DNA of 64,000 nucleotides from CALGLS01 sp965222105 (lineage in GTDB: Bacteria > Bacteroidota > Bacteroidia > Chitinophagales > Saprospiraceae), in contig CBDCTQ010000022.1 of assembly GCA_965222105.1 (NCBI GenBank), positions 62,001 to 126,000 of the forward strand, given 5' to 3'. Below are positions 26,988-34,849 of this stretch, in pieces (position 1 is the stretch's first letter; each line of letters opens with the position of its first letter). The translations under genes were made by a program, and so were the position numbers. Below the pieces are notes generated by a model. That model worked only from the letters and a program-made list of their open reading frames with translations. It made no database searches and had not been told where the DNA came from.

Positions 26988-28613
26988 TCAAGGCCAGTGG
27001 TAAACCACAAAGGAGTCGCTAACGATATCGGCGTTGTTTTCGATGGAGACAAAATAGACACCCGCTCCAAAGCCACTAACGTCAATTTCCACCTCTTTTA
27101 GCTCAAATTTAGGGGGCAAGACCTCTTCCCGGTAGATCAATTGGCCAATGGCATTAAATATCCGCAGGGTATAAGGTGTATTGTCGCGGGTCTGGTATTT
27201 GACAAATATATTTTGATGGGCTGGATTGGGGGTTATCGACAAGATGTCCAATTTACCAATCTGGCTTCCGCAAAAGTCCTGTATCAGGTCCATACTGGCT
27301 TTTAGATCGAGTAAGCCACCGCTGGTAGTCATCCCCGCCAATGATTCAAGGGGGGCGGCACCGTCCAGCAGAAAGGATTTCATGGCGAGGGCGGCTTCGG
27401 CGGGTTCGTTTCGGGCAAATTCGGCCCATTTGAGACAGGGGACACTGTATAACAAGGCAATCCCTCCCGATACATGAGGGGTGGCCGAGGAGGTACCCTG
27501 AAAAGAACTGCTGTACCCGTCGTCGGGGATGGTAGCCGGCAATTCCTGTCCGGGAGCGCCAATATCGATATTTTCGGCGCTGTACCCACCCACCAGTTGG
27601 TTGGTCTGATCCACGTTGGTCACGGCTATCAGGTAGTCGCTGGGGCAGGAGGTGGGCATATCGCCGTTGATGTCGATGTCGATCACATCATTGCTTGTGG
27701 CCCCGGCGCTGAGTACGCCTTCCTGGCCGAGGAGGTCGTACATACTGCACCAGGTTGGAAATAGGGGATCGTCTTCGATTTGTCCGGGCAACCCAAAACT
27801 GGCATTGGTGGCTACGACGTAAGCCCCTTCCGCTCCATTGGTTTCATTGTATCGTTTGCGCATTTCCAATACATATCCATACGCATCGATTATTTCACTG
27901 AAAAGCAGGTTGTCGGTACTGACGATCATGATTTTTACATTCCAGTTGACACCGGAGATTCCCACGTCATTATCCCCTCTGGCGCCGATGATCCCGCTTA
28001 CTTGTGTGCCATGTGGTATTTCCAGGTGATTATCAGATAATCGGGTCACATTCCAGCCATAGTAATCATCGGTGTATCCGTTCTGGTCGTTGTCGTTTCC
28101 GTCATCGGGGATTTCGGCGTGGTTGATCCAGATGTTTTCCTGGAGGTCTTCATGGAAAATGTCTACCCCTTCTAATTGCGCCACCACTATGGTATCGCCC
28201 AGTGCGGTTACGCCGCCGGTAGTGCATTCCCAGACCTCTTCGACATTGATGGCTTCCATATCCCATTGCTGGCTGAAGAGTTGATCGTTGGGTGTTCGGG
28301 AACGGACTTCCAGTTGAAAATCAAAACCTGCTGCCATTACCTTTGGATGCGATTGCAGGGTTTGCAGGAGGTCGTGATGGACACCCGGTTGGGTGTTAAC
28401 CTCCAATCTGTAGGCATTCAGGGGTTTAGAGATCGAATGGTGTTGGCCGATCAGGGTACTGAAATTCCTTTGTTGTTGGATATTTTCAATAAATCGATCG
28501 GCGTCCACTTCGGGGTGGAATTGCACCACGATTTGGTGCTCAATGTATCGCTGAGCCGAAACATTTGTTATCAGGAAAAATAAGATAGCTGCTGCTAAAA
28601 CATTCAATTTCAT
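26988..28613 (-). CDS. Secreted S8-family protein with T9SS sorting domain, canonical catalytic Asp absent
   Basis: The 541-residue protein has a signal peptide (LAAAILFFLITNVSA), a prodomain-like region (about 25-105) and a subtilase domain (about 110-440). Two triad regions are present: His in IPHGTQVSGIIGARGDN and Ser in FQGTSSATPHVSGG. At the first triad position, where family members read I-D-x-G, this protein reads VVAQLEGVDIFHEDL, so the Asp is replaced by Leu. The rest of the segment (NIWINHAEIPDDGNDNDQNG) is well conserved and the frame is intact. It ends with a T9SS sorting domain (SITPNPAHQNIFVKY). It could be a pseudo-peptidase or use a neighbouring acidic residue. Confidence 0.9.
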   Translation of the reverse strand: MKLNVLAAAILFFLITNVSAQRYIEHQIVVQFHPEVDADRFIENIQQQRNFSTLIGQHHSISKPLNAYRLEVNTQPGVHHDLLQTLQSHPKVMAAGFDFQLEVRSRTPNDQLFSQQWDMEAINVEEVWECTTGGVTALGDTIVVAQLEGVDIFHEDLQENIWINHAEIPDDGNDNDQNGYTDDYYGWNVTRLSDNHLEIPHGTQVSGIIGARGDNDVGISGVNWNVKIMIVSTDNLLFSEIIDAYGYVLEMRKRYNETNGAEGAYVVATNASFGLPGQIEDDPLFPTWCSMYDLLGQEGVLSAGATSNDVIDIDINGDMPTSCPSDYLIAVTNVDQTNQLVGGYSAENIDIGAPGQELPATIPDDGYSSSFQGTSSATPHVSGGIALLYSVPCLKWAEFARNEPAEAALAMKSFLLDGAAPLESLAGMTTSGGLLDLKASMDLIQDFCGSQIGKLDILSITPNPAHQNIFVKYQTRDNTPYTLRIFNAIGQLIYREEVLPPKFELKEVEIDVSGFGAGVYFVSIENNADIVSDSFVVYHWP

Positions 28614-28708
28614 AGGAAGGTTATTTAGTTGAGTTTTCCTGCTTCAAAAAGATTCTACGCAATATTATACCATATTGCTTTTTTTGTCAATTTAAATTGG
28701 GCCAATAG

Positions 28709-29512
28709 TCAGGAGTCTGACCCGAAAATTTCACCCCGTAATTTAGCAAAATAAGGCGCAGCATGCAATAATCTGTTGCCATACCAGGAAAATAACTCGC
28801 CATCGACGAGGATTACAGCCGCATCTGGACAAATTTCGCGGAGTTCATCGATGTTCTTTTCCCCGAAAGGGTAGGGCTCGGAAGAAAGAAGGAGGACATC
28901 TGGGGCCCCACGCTGCAACTGTTCTGGAGTCAGTTGTGGGTACCTTGGCTGGGAGGCAAAGGTATTGGTCAGTCCCATCCTGGTCAACATATCGTGAATA
29001 AATGTATTTGACCCGGCCACCATGTATGGCTTTCGCCAAATGAGATAGGCCGTTTTTAGCGGCAGCGGCGGATTTTCCGAAAGGGAATGAAAGGCCCTTT
29101 TTATGTTGCTGCCAAGTTGGATGGCTTCCTTTTCGCTGCCGGTCAGCTCCCCGATGCGGGCGATCATATCAAGGGCCTGGTCGAGGTTGGCCACATCGCT
29201 GATCCATACCGGCCAGCGCTTCATCAATGATTCGATCTGTTGCTGGGCGTTTTCCTCTTTATTGCCGATAATTAGGTCGGGTTGGAGAAGATCGATTTTG
29301 TCGGAACGGAGTTTTTTGGTCCCGCCTACTACGGTGCATTTTCGGCGGATGTCTTCAGGGTGTACACAAAATTTGGTGACGCCCACCAGCCGACTTTTCA
29401 ACCCCAGATAACACAACAATTCCGTTTGGGAGGGTACAAGAGAGATGATGCGCTTCGGCGGGTGGGCAATACTGACCGCCCGGCCCATTTGATCGACAAA
29501 AGAGCGGGTCAT
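28709..29512 (-). CDS. Helical-backbone metal receptor (BtuF/FepB-like), no signal peptide
   Basis: The 267-residue product has the two-lobed class III binding-protein pattern: PKRIISLVPSQTELLCYLGL at the start, VGVTKFCVHPEDIR, the LLQPDLIIGNKEENAQQ segment, a long backbone helix and APDVLLLSSEPYPFGEKN. Homologues bind corrinoids, haem or ferric siderophores for an ABC importer. Neither signal peptide nor lipobox is visible: the protein starts directly with MTRSFVDQMGRAVSIAHPPK, which is already domain sequence. No permease or ATPase gene is nearby. The start overlaps the stop of the upstream DUF1684 gene by four bases. Confidence 0.85.
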   Translation of the reverse strand: MTRSFVDQMGRAVSIAHPPKRIISLVPSQTELLCYLGLKSRLVGVTKFCVHPEDIRRKCTVVGGTKKLRSDKIDLLQPDLIIGNKEENAQQQIESLMKRWPVWISDVANLDQALDMIARIGELTGSEKEAIQLGSNIKRAFHSLSENPPLPLKTAYLIWRKPYMVAGSNTFIHDMLTRMGLTNTFASQPRYPQLTPEQLQRGAPDVLLLSSEPYPFGEKNIDELREICPDAAVILVDGELFSWYGNRLLHAAPYFAKLRGEIFGSDS

Positions 29513-30150
29513 TTTTTTTGGTCGTATTTTTTTCTCTTATACTTTTTTTCACCGGCTTTAATGGGAATGCTCAGATGGTTTTCCTTCGGAGGTACAGGAC
29601 AATTATACCCTGAACTAAATGCGCACCAGGGGTTGTAACATTTGTTGAAGTCGAGCAGAAATTTGCCGCCCACAATATCGCTGGTTTTAAGGTCAATATA
29701 CCGGCCACCTCCGTACGTGCTTTCATTGTTAGTGCCGTCTTTGAAAGGCAGGAAAAGGTAGTCGGCATAGGCTTCGATCTTCATCAGATTGAGGTTGCGG
29801 TACACCGCCAGCTGGTATTGCTGGCCATCCAGTTGGAATGTCAAAATGCCATAGGTCACATAGGGTTTTATTTTGCCGCTGTAGGTTGCCATGTCAAATG
29901 GTTGGGCATCGGGGGAGGGCGTAAAGGTGCATGCTACTTTGTAGGTAGGATTGGCTTTGAAAAACCGCATTTTCTTCATGGCGGAGGCTCTGTTGAAAAA
30001 GGGAGAACGCTCCTCTGCGAGGAATTTGGCTTTGTATGCACGACGGTGGTCCTTGATGCTCTTTTTGTATTCGGACCGGGTTTGCCCAAAGGCGCTCATG
30101 GCCAGGCATAGGGTTAACAAGAGGAAGGTGGTTTTCATAATATTGTTCAT
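29509..30150 (-). CDS. Exported DUF1684 family protein
   Basis: The 213-residue product has a signal peptide (MKTTFLLLTLCLAMSAFG then Gln). It carries the DUF1684 hallmarks: FFKANPTYKVACTF, TYGILTFQLDGQQYQLAVY, FLPFKDGTNNESTYGGGRYI, LDFNKCYNPWCAFSSGYNCP and PPKENHLSIPIKAGEK. The family is widespread and of unknown biochemical role. The tail is basic (KYKRKKYDQKK). ATG 30138 is an alternative start giving a tighter signal peptide. It overlaps the metal-receptor-like gene downstream. Confidence 0.9.
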   Translation of the reverse strand: MNNIMKTTFLLLTLCLAMSAFGQTRSEYKKSIKDHRRAYKAKFLAEERSPFFNRASAMKKMRFFKANPTYKVACTFTPSPDAQPFDMATYSGKIKPYVTYGILTFQLDGQQYQLAVYRNLNLMKIEAYADYLFLPFKDGTNNESTYGGGRYIDLKTSDIVGGKFLLDFNKCYNPWCAFSSGYNCPVPPKENHLSIPIKAGEKKYKRKKYDQKK

Positions 30151-30338
30151 AATGCCTAATATTTGATGCGATAGAGAAGTTAATTTTATTTGGAGAAGCC
30201 AGGAGTCAAAAGTCAGACTCCTTCTGACGTAGCTAACGTGGTTGAAGGGGGTTGACTTCTGAGAGCCTACCCAGTTTTGCCGGGTGAGATCTGACCGCTG
30301 ACAATTCTAAAAGACACAACTCAAACCCCTGATTCACA

Positions 30339-31244
30339 TTATTCGCTATTCACCACCACCAGGTATTTTCCTTCGCGTATGGCGAGGCGGCTGATATTGT
30401 CGAGTCCGTAATATTTAAAATCGGCTATTTCGACCCAATCGACGTCTTTCCTCTTGTTGAATTTAAAAACTTTGCTTCCTTTCGCCATGAGGAATGTGCC
30501 GTCGGTCAGCACTGCGTAATCTTCGGCTTCGGAGAGGGTGGGGGTCACCAGGTTGGAGTAGCGATTGAACGGGTTTAGCCTTTTCAGCAGCCAGGAGTCT
30601 TCTCCTTTATGGACGTATGCGAGGGCACCAGCGGGCATGCGTGCCAGGCAGCGGCCAATGTCGGAGGTGATGTTGGAGGTGGATCCGTTTTTGGTCTCCG
30701 CCAAAATCAGGCGGTGAGGGCTTCCTGTGATGAAAAGGGCTACTTCGCTGGGTTTGAGCCAGGCATAGTAACCGATGTCGACGATGGATTCAAATACCGG
30801 CTCGCCATTATCGGAGCGGTCCAGTGGAAATTGCCATAGCCGTTGTGTATCTTCTCCATCGGCTTCTACGCGGACGCAGGTCAGCACGGGATCTTCATCT
30901 TCATCATCCATTGGTTTTAATTTGGGTGAATATTCCGAATCGACCGTTGAAGTGACTTGGGTGAGGATGTTCCTTTTGATGTTCAGCGAGTAGATATCTG
31001 TCTGGGTGGTGTCGTCGGCCATTTGTACGGTGATGTACAACTCATCATCATTGACGAAGAAGGGCTGATTGTTGTAGCCATTTTTATTGAACTGAGTCAG
31101 AAATTTGGGCTTCGAAAATAGAAAAGCCGTGTCCGACGCCTGTTTCATATTGAACAGATAAATGTTGGAAACGGGCAATTTCTGAGCTGTCAAAGTGGAG
31201 GCCATGATCAACAGCAACAATACAATAATTGGTTTTGAGCACAT
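30339..31244 (-). CDS. Exported TolB-like beta-propeller protein
   Basis: This 301-residue protein has a signal peptide (PIIVLLLLIMASTLTA then Gln). Repeated strand-rich segments of the WD40-like/TolB N-terminal type follow, such as NQPFFVNDDELYITVQ, TDIYSLNIKRNILTQVT, SEYSPKLKPMDDEDEDPVLT and RLWQFPLDRSDNGEP. This pattern is common in Bacteroidota exported proteins that read or display oligomeric states; no enzymatic motif is visible. It stands alone, with short intergenic regions on both sides. Function unknown. Confidence 0.82.
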   Translation of the reverse strand: MCSKPIIVLLLLIMASTLTAQKLPVSNIYLFNMKQASDTAFLFSKPKFLTQFNKNGYNNQPFFVNDDELYITVQMADDTTQTDIYSLNIKRNILTQVTSTVDSEYSPKLKPMDDEDEDPVLTCVRVEADGEDTQRLWQFPLDRSDNGEPVFESIVDIGYYAWLKPSEVALFITGSPHRLILAETKNGSTSNITSDIGRCLARMPAGALAYVHKGEDSWLLKRLNPFNRYSNLVTPTLSEAEDYAVLTDGTFLMAKGSKVFKFNKRKDVDWVEIADFKYYGLDNISRLAIREGKYLVVVNSE

Positions 31245-31344
31245 ACGGTAGATGGTTTCAACTGGTTAATTCAAAATATTTTTCGAGCGAGCCATAATTT
31301 TACGAAAAAAAAATAAGCTGGCAAAATGGCGGCGGCATCCAAAG

Positions 31345-32151
31345 TCAATTTGCTGGTAAAGCGATCACAGACTTCAATTGGTTCCAGGGAAGTACAAAAT
31401 CAGTAGGGCCCAGCGAATAGGGTGCCGCTTCGTACGGATTGTAAAAGAGTTGAATGCCTTTTTCCGTAAGGGCGAAGTTGGCGGGAAGGTAAAACGGTTT
31501 ATCCCAAAAGAAATCCGTTTTTTGAAGGGAACCCTCTTCGTCAAGCCGGGTTTCAAAAAAAGCCTTTTCTGCCAGGCGGTTAAACGAGCTGGTATCCTTC
31601 ACCAGATCGGGCAAGGTCAATTCGGTCCCCGTTTTTAAATGAAAATTGCTGAAACTTTGAACAAAATTCGGATGGGTGCCCCCATAATAGGTCGACAGCG
31701 GGAGGTCCACTACGGCAATGTCCTTGTAAAACGATCCGCTGCCTTCTATGCGGTGGTACCATCGATGTCCCCCGCCTTGTTCTTCTTCGGTGACATACTC
31801 GGTAAAATCGTCCAATACCGCCTGCAGAGCCGATTCCAGAGAGGAGGGGCCTTCCTCCTCGTCGGCCAGCTCGAAAGAAGCCAGCAGTTGTTCCAGTATC
31901 GATTCGTTGATCCGTTGGCAAACCGTCGCATCGCCACCGGTGAGCAGGGGGTACCGCAGTTCAATTTCCATGCAGTTGGCATTTTCGGTATGGCAATCCC
32001 CGGCGGTTTTGCTTAGTCTTTTCATCTCAAAAGCATAGCCCGATTTTTCATCTACGGGGTTGGAGGCGCTGGTAGATATGGGGGCTGGTGTGTTGTTGCA
32101 GGACAATAATGCTCCTGCTAAGAGGGATAGGATGACCCAACGTTGTTGCAT
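31345..32151 (-). CDS. DUF3298/DUF4163-type lipoprotein
   Basis: Starting at ATG 32151, the 268-residue product begins MQQRWVILSLLAGALLSCNN, a clear lipoprotein signal with lipobox LLSC. The body shows the DUF4163 half (YAFEMKRLSKTAGDC, VCQRINESILEQLL) and the DUF3298 half (LSTYYGGTHPNFVQSFSNFH, LTLPDLVKD, GIQLFYNPYEAAPYSLGPTD). That pattern is shared with RsiV-like anti-sigma extracytoplasmic domains and many lipoproteins. An upstream in-frame extension of 74 residues encodes nothing protein-like and runs into repeat sequence, so I rejected it. Ligand or function is unknown. Confidence 0.85.
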   Translation of the reverse strand: MQQRWVILSLLAGALLSCNNTPAPISTSASNPVDEKSGYAFEMKRLSKTAGDCHTENANCMEIELRYPLLTGGDATVCQRINESILEQLLASFELADEEEGPSSLESALQAVLDDFTEYVTEEEQGGGHRWYHRIEGSGSFYKDIAVVDLPLSTYYGGTHPNFVQSFSNFHLKTGTELTLPDLVKDTSSFNRLAEKAFFETRLDEEGSLQKTDFFWDKPFYLPANFALTEKGIQLFYNPYEAAPYSLGPTDFVLPWNQLKSVIALPAN

Positions 32152-32321
32152 AAATTTGGGTTGTAGGTGAATTGTTAGTAATGCATGACTCTCGCCACAA
32201 CTTGTCCGGTCCCGATAGCAATCGGGATTCGGGAAAGGCTCTAAGGCACGGAGATTTTCTTCCTGCTCGTCGGCGGGTATTGGCCATGTGGGCCAGTGTT
32301 TTAAACTTGATAACTTGATAT

Positions 32322-32454
32322 GAGTGCGTGACAAAATCGCTGCGGCCTTTACCACGAAGACACGAAGCAACAAAGATTCACAGAGAAAATCTCTGTGCAG
32401 ACGCCGTTCGTCGCGGTTTGCAACCGCGATGCTCCGCTAATATGTCACGCACTC
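32322..32454. mobile_element. MITE-like element, 133 bp, with TIRs and target duplication
   Basis: The terminal inverted repeats GAGTGCGTGACA (32322-32333) and TGTCACGCACTC (32443-32454) are perfect over 12 bases. The element is flanked by the perfect 9-bp direct repeat ACTTGATAT (32313-32321 and 32455-32463), as expected of a target-site duplication. It carries no ORF. Inside is a small hairpin (CACAGAG and CTCTGTG near 32380-32398). A diverged half-copy is found at 48711-48795. A transposase with matching ends is not in this window; the IS4 element here has unrelated ends. Confidence 0.85.
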
Positions 32455-32613
32455 ACTTGATATTTGAACTTCAACAGTTCATTAACTTCTTATAACCCGC
32501 TGAAAGTAAGCGTGTTAGCTCGGCACAAATTATCACAAATTGCACGAGTTTGCCATATGAAAGCCTCTGGCTTTCAATAATCCCTGCTTGCCGGTCAGGC
32601 TAGGTGTGAAATT

Positions 32614-32635
32614 CCTGTCGGCCGGACAGGCGGGC
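32614..32635. repeat. GC-rich palindromic repeat, copy 1
   Basis: The motif is CCTGTCGGCCGGACAGG followed by CGGGC. It matches, with one substitution and one extra base, the 20-bp unit inserted into the MITE-like half-copy at 48750-48769. It is noncoding. Confidence 0.7.
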
Positions 32636-32695
32636 TAGACAGGTTCGTGTCATAAACTTTATGAACCATTGAACTTAACACTTGAACTTATACCG

Positions 32696-34570
32696 TTACT
32701 CTTTCGTTTTAACAAACTTACAAAAGAATTTCCGTTTCGCAGTTTTCATTTTGCAAATATATACTCCGGAGGGCAAAGACTGGCCAACGGTGTATTGGTG
32801 TTCGCCTGGCGGCAAAAGGGATTGAGGCAACAATTGAGTTACTAATCGTCCTTCGGTGTCGTAGATGGAAAGTTGCACTTGTTCCTCCGTTGGCAGGAAT
32901 ACATCGATCTGCATCGAATCATAAAAGGGGTTGGGGTGGCAGGAAAGGTTGATTTTTTCGGGGAGTACTGGGGGTGGTGGGTTGTCCTTTTTGACCCGGA
33001 TAAACACCGGCGAGCCGGTCAGGGCGATAGCCGGGCCGGGCTGGGTGTGGAACGCTCCGGTTTCATAATGGTCCCAGGCATATATTTGCAAACTGTCGGC
33101 TTGCAGAATGGGCGGGAACATAAAAGTATGGTTGGCAGCTTCGCTTTGGTCGATTTGGGTTGCGGCCCACAGTACGTAAACATAGTCGGAGCTATCTGTC
33201 GCAAAAGCTCCTCCACGCACCTCCGGGCCCAGATTCAGGAGCGCGGTTTGTGTAGGGTCGTAGACGGTATTTCGCAACAGCGTGGACGTGGTAGCAAAAG
33301 CGATTCCGGAGGGGTTGACTTCCCGCTGATAGGGTGGGGCGGCATTGAGGTTTTTGTACAGGCCCATCAACTTGAATTCGGTGTGGGCGGTATCGACGTC
33401 CTGGGTTTCTCCCAAGTCGTATACACAAAATTGGCGAATGCCCACCTGCTGCACCGACACCAGGGCTTTCATCATGTAGTTGCGTTGGGCCTCGTCGGAG
33501 CCGATGTAATTATCGAAGACTACCCGGGGGATATTCGACTCGGTAATAATGTATTCCTTTTGTGGATACACCAGGCCATAGCCATAGGTCTTGAGCACTT
33601 CCTTGAATTCGTTGTATAGTTGGAGTACCCCGTCGACGGCCTTGTCGGAATGTCGGGAATAAATGAAACTGCCCAACGGATGATTCCATTGGCGGAGCGA
33701 TCCATCGATGTGTGGATACGAATGAAAACTCATACAATCAAAGTAAGCGCCACCGCGCAGTGGGTATCCGGCAGCTATGGAGCCGTCGACCGGATTGTCT
33801 GTATTTCGGCAAACGGCATCTAAAAAACTGGGATACCCCAAGCCGCCAATCGCCACATAGGTATCGGGGCGCAGTGTTTTGATCACCTCGTAGCTGATGC
33901 GCAACATGCGGACGTAGTGAAAGATGGGGGCCCGGATGGCGTTCTGACAGGGGGGTGGATCGTTTTCCCACCAATTGCCGTCTTCGCCGGGAGGGCGCCA
34001 GGCATGGCCTGTGTAGTCAAAATCCGGTTCGTTCCACACTTCCCAGAAGCGAATATTCTCGCCATACATCGACACGATGCGGTAGAGATACAAGGCCATG
34101 TAATTGGTATCGTTGACGGGAGTGCCATTGGCGCCGCCATCCCAGATGGGGGTATAGAGGTTTGCAAAAGTCTTGTTGGAACTGGTGGGGCAGTAGGGGG
34201 TGGTGTCGCGATGTTCACCGGAGGGGTAGCCAATGAAGACCGTATTGTTGCGGGTGCCGATGTCAAAGTAATGTTGGAATTCTTCGAGGCGCACATCGTA
34301 GCCATGTTCTTCAACGAAATGTTCGGGTAGGGCAGGGCGCAGGGCAGTTACTCCAAGACCTCTGATGTTCATATCCGGGTTGCCGACTGCTATGTCTGCT
34401 AGTTCCTTGTCGCTCCAGGGGTGGTACCAGCCCATGTTGGAGCCGTAGCCAAAAGGTTGGGTATAGGGTGGTACGGTGTCGTTGGCGGTATAATTGATCT
34501 GACTATGCAGGCTAGAGGTATTCAACAAAAGGAAAAAGCATGAAAATAAAAGAGGGATTTGTTTGCTCAT
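32696..34570 (-). CDS. Secreted GH-A-clan-like glycosidase with T9SS sorting domain
   Basis: The 624-residue protein has a signal peptide (LLFSCFFLLLNTSSLHS). It is followed by a TIM-barrel-like domain (about 25-420) with NIRFWEVWNEPDFDY (Asn-Glu, the likely acid/base) and KEYIITESNIPRVVF (likely nucleophile Glu), the layout of clan GH-A retaining glycosidases. I cannot name the GH family. A beta-rich segment follows (about 430-535), then a T9SS sorting domain (LSCHPNPFYDSMQIDVF). The barrel is clearly paralogous to that of the 1283-residue protein at 51294-55145: both have WWEN-(D/P)PPxC, RAPxxHY-R-LRISY and NTDNPVDGS. Substrate unknown. Confidence 0.85.
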   Translation of the reverse strand: MSKQIPLLFSCFFLLLNTSSLHSQINYTANDTVPPYTQPFGYGSNMGWYHPWSDKELADIAVGNPDMNIRGLGVTALRPALPEHFVEEHGYDVRLEEFQHYFDIGTRNNTVFIGYPSGEHRDTTPYCPTSSNKTFANLYTPIWDGGANGTPVNDTNYMALYLYRIVSMYGENIRFWEVWNEPDFDYTGHAWRPPGEDGNWWENDPPPCQNAIRAPIFHYVRMLRISYEVIKTLRPDTYVAIGGLGYPSFLDAVCRNTDNPVDGSIAAGYPLRGGAYFDCMSFHSYPHIDGSLRQWNHPLGSFIYSRHSDKAVDGVLQLYNEFKEVLKTYGYGLVYPQKEYIITESNIPRVVFDNYIGSDEAQRNYMMKALVSVQQVGIRQFCVYDLGETQDVDTAHTEFKLMGLYKNLNAAPPYQREVNPSGIAFATTSTLLRNTVYDPTQTALLNLGPEVRGGAFATDSSDYVYVLWAATQIDQSEAANHTFMFPPILQADSLQIYAWDHYETGAFHTQPGPAIALTGSPVFIRVKKDNPPPPVLPEKINLSCHPNPFYDSMQIDVFLPTEEQVQLSIYDTEGRLVTQLLPQSLLPPGEHQYTVGQSLPSGVYICKMKTAKRKFFCKFVKTKE

Positions 34571-34849
34571 TGTAATGATCGTGGTTTGATGAGTAGAACG
34601 GTGTTCTGAAAAATGTGGGGACAGGATTTGGGTCAGGTAAGGCTATGGTGTGTATATAGTAGGAGTTGAATCACCAAATGTATACAAAAAAGCAGAGAGT
34701 ATCTAAAAGATCAGGTCAGAAATTGGACAAAATCTTTATTTTTGACGAAATTTTAAGACCAAAGAGAAGTTCAAGATCAAGAAAAAAGTATAAAAATCAA
34801 AAGGAGCTTGAATAGACATTTCTGTTTCACTTGAATAACACAACTCAAT

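Larger units (their letters stand above)
32152..32695. other. Gene-free intergenic region with several repeat elements
   Basis: No gene is visible. It holds the palindrome CCCGATAGCAATCGGG (32211-32226), a MITE-like element (32322-32454) with its 9-bp target duplications, and the GC-rich palindrome at 32614-32635. The minus-strand genes on both sides point the same way, so this is the spacer between a GH-like gene and the DUF3298 gene. Confidence 0.75.

Noticed and set aside
28661..28690. A TTGACA-15-TATAAT like pair on the minus strand upstream of the second subtilase
   Set aside because: It fits the E. coli consensus with poor spacing. Bacteroidota promoters in this window follow TTTG/TAnnTTTG, so it is probably chance in AT-rich DNA.
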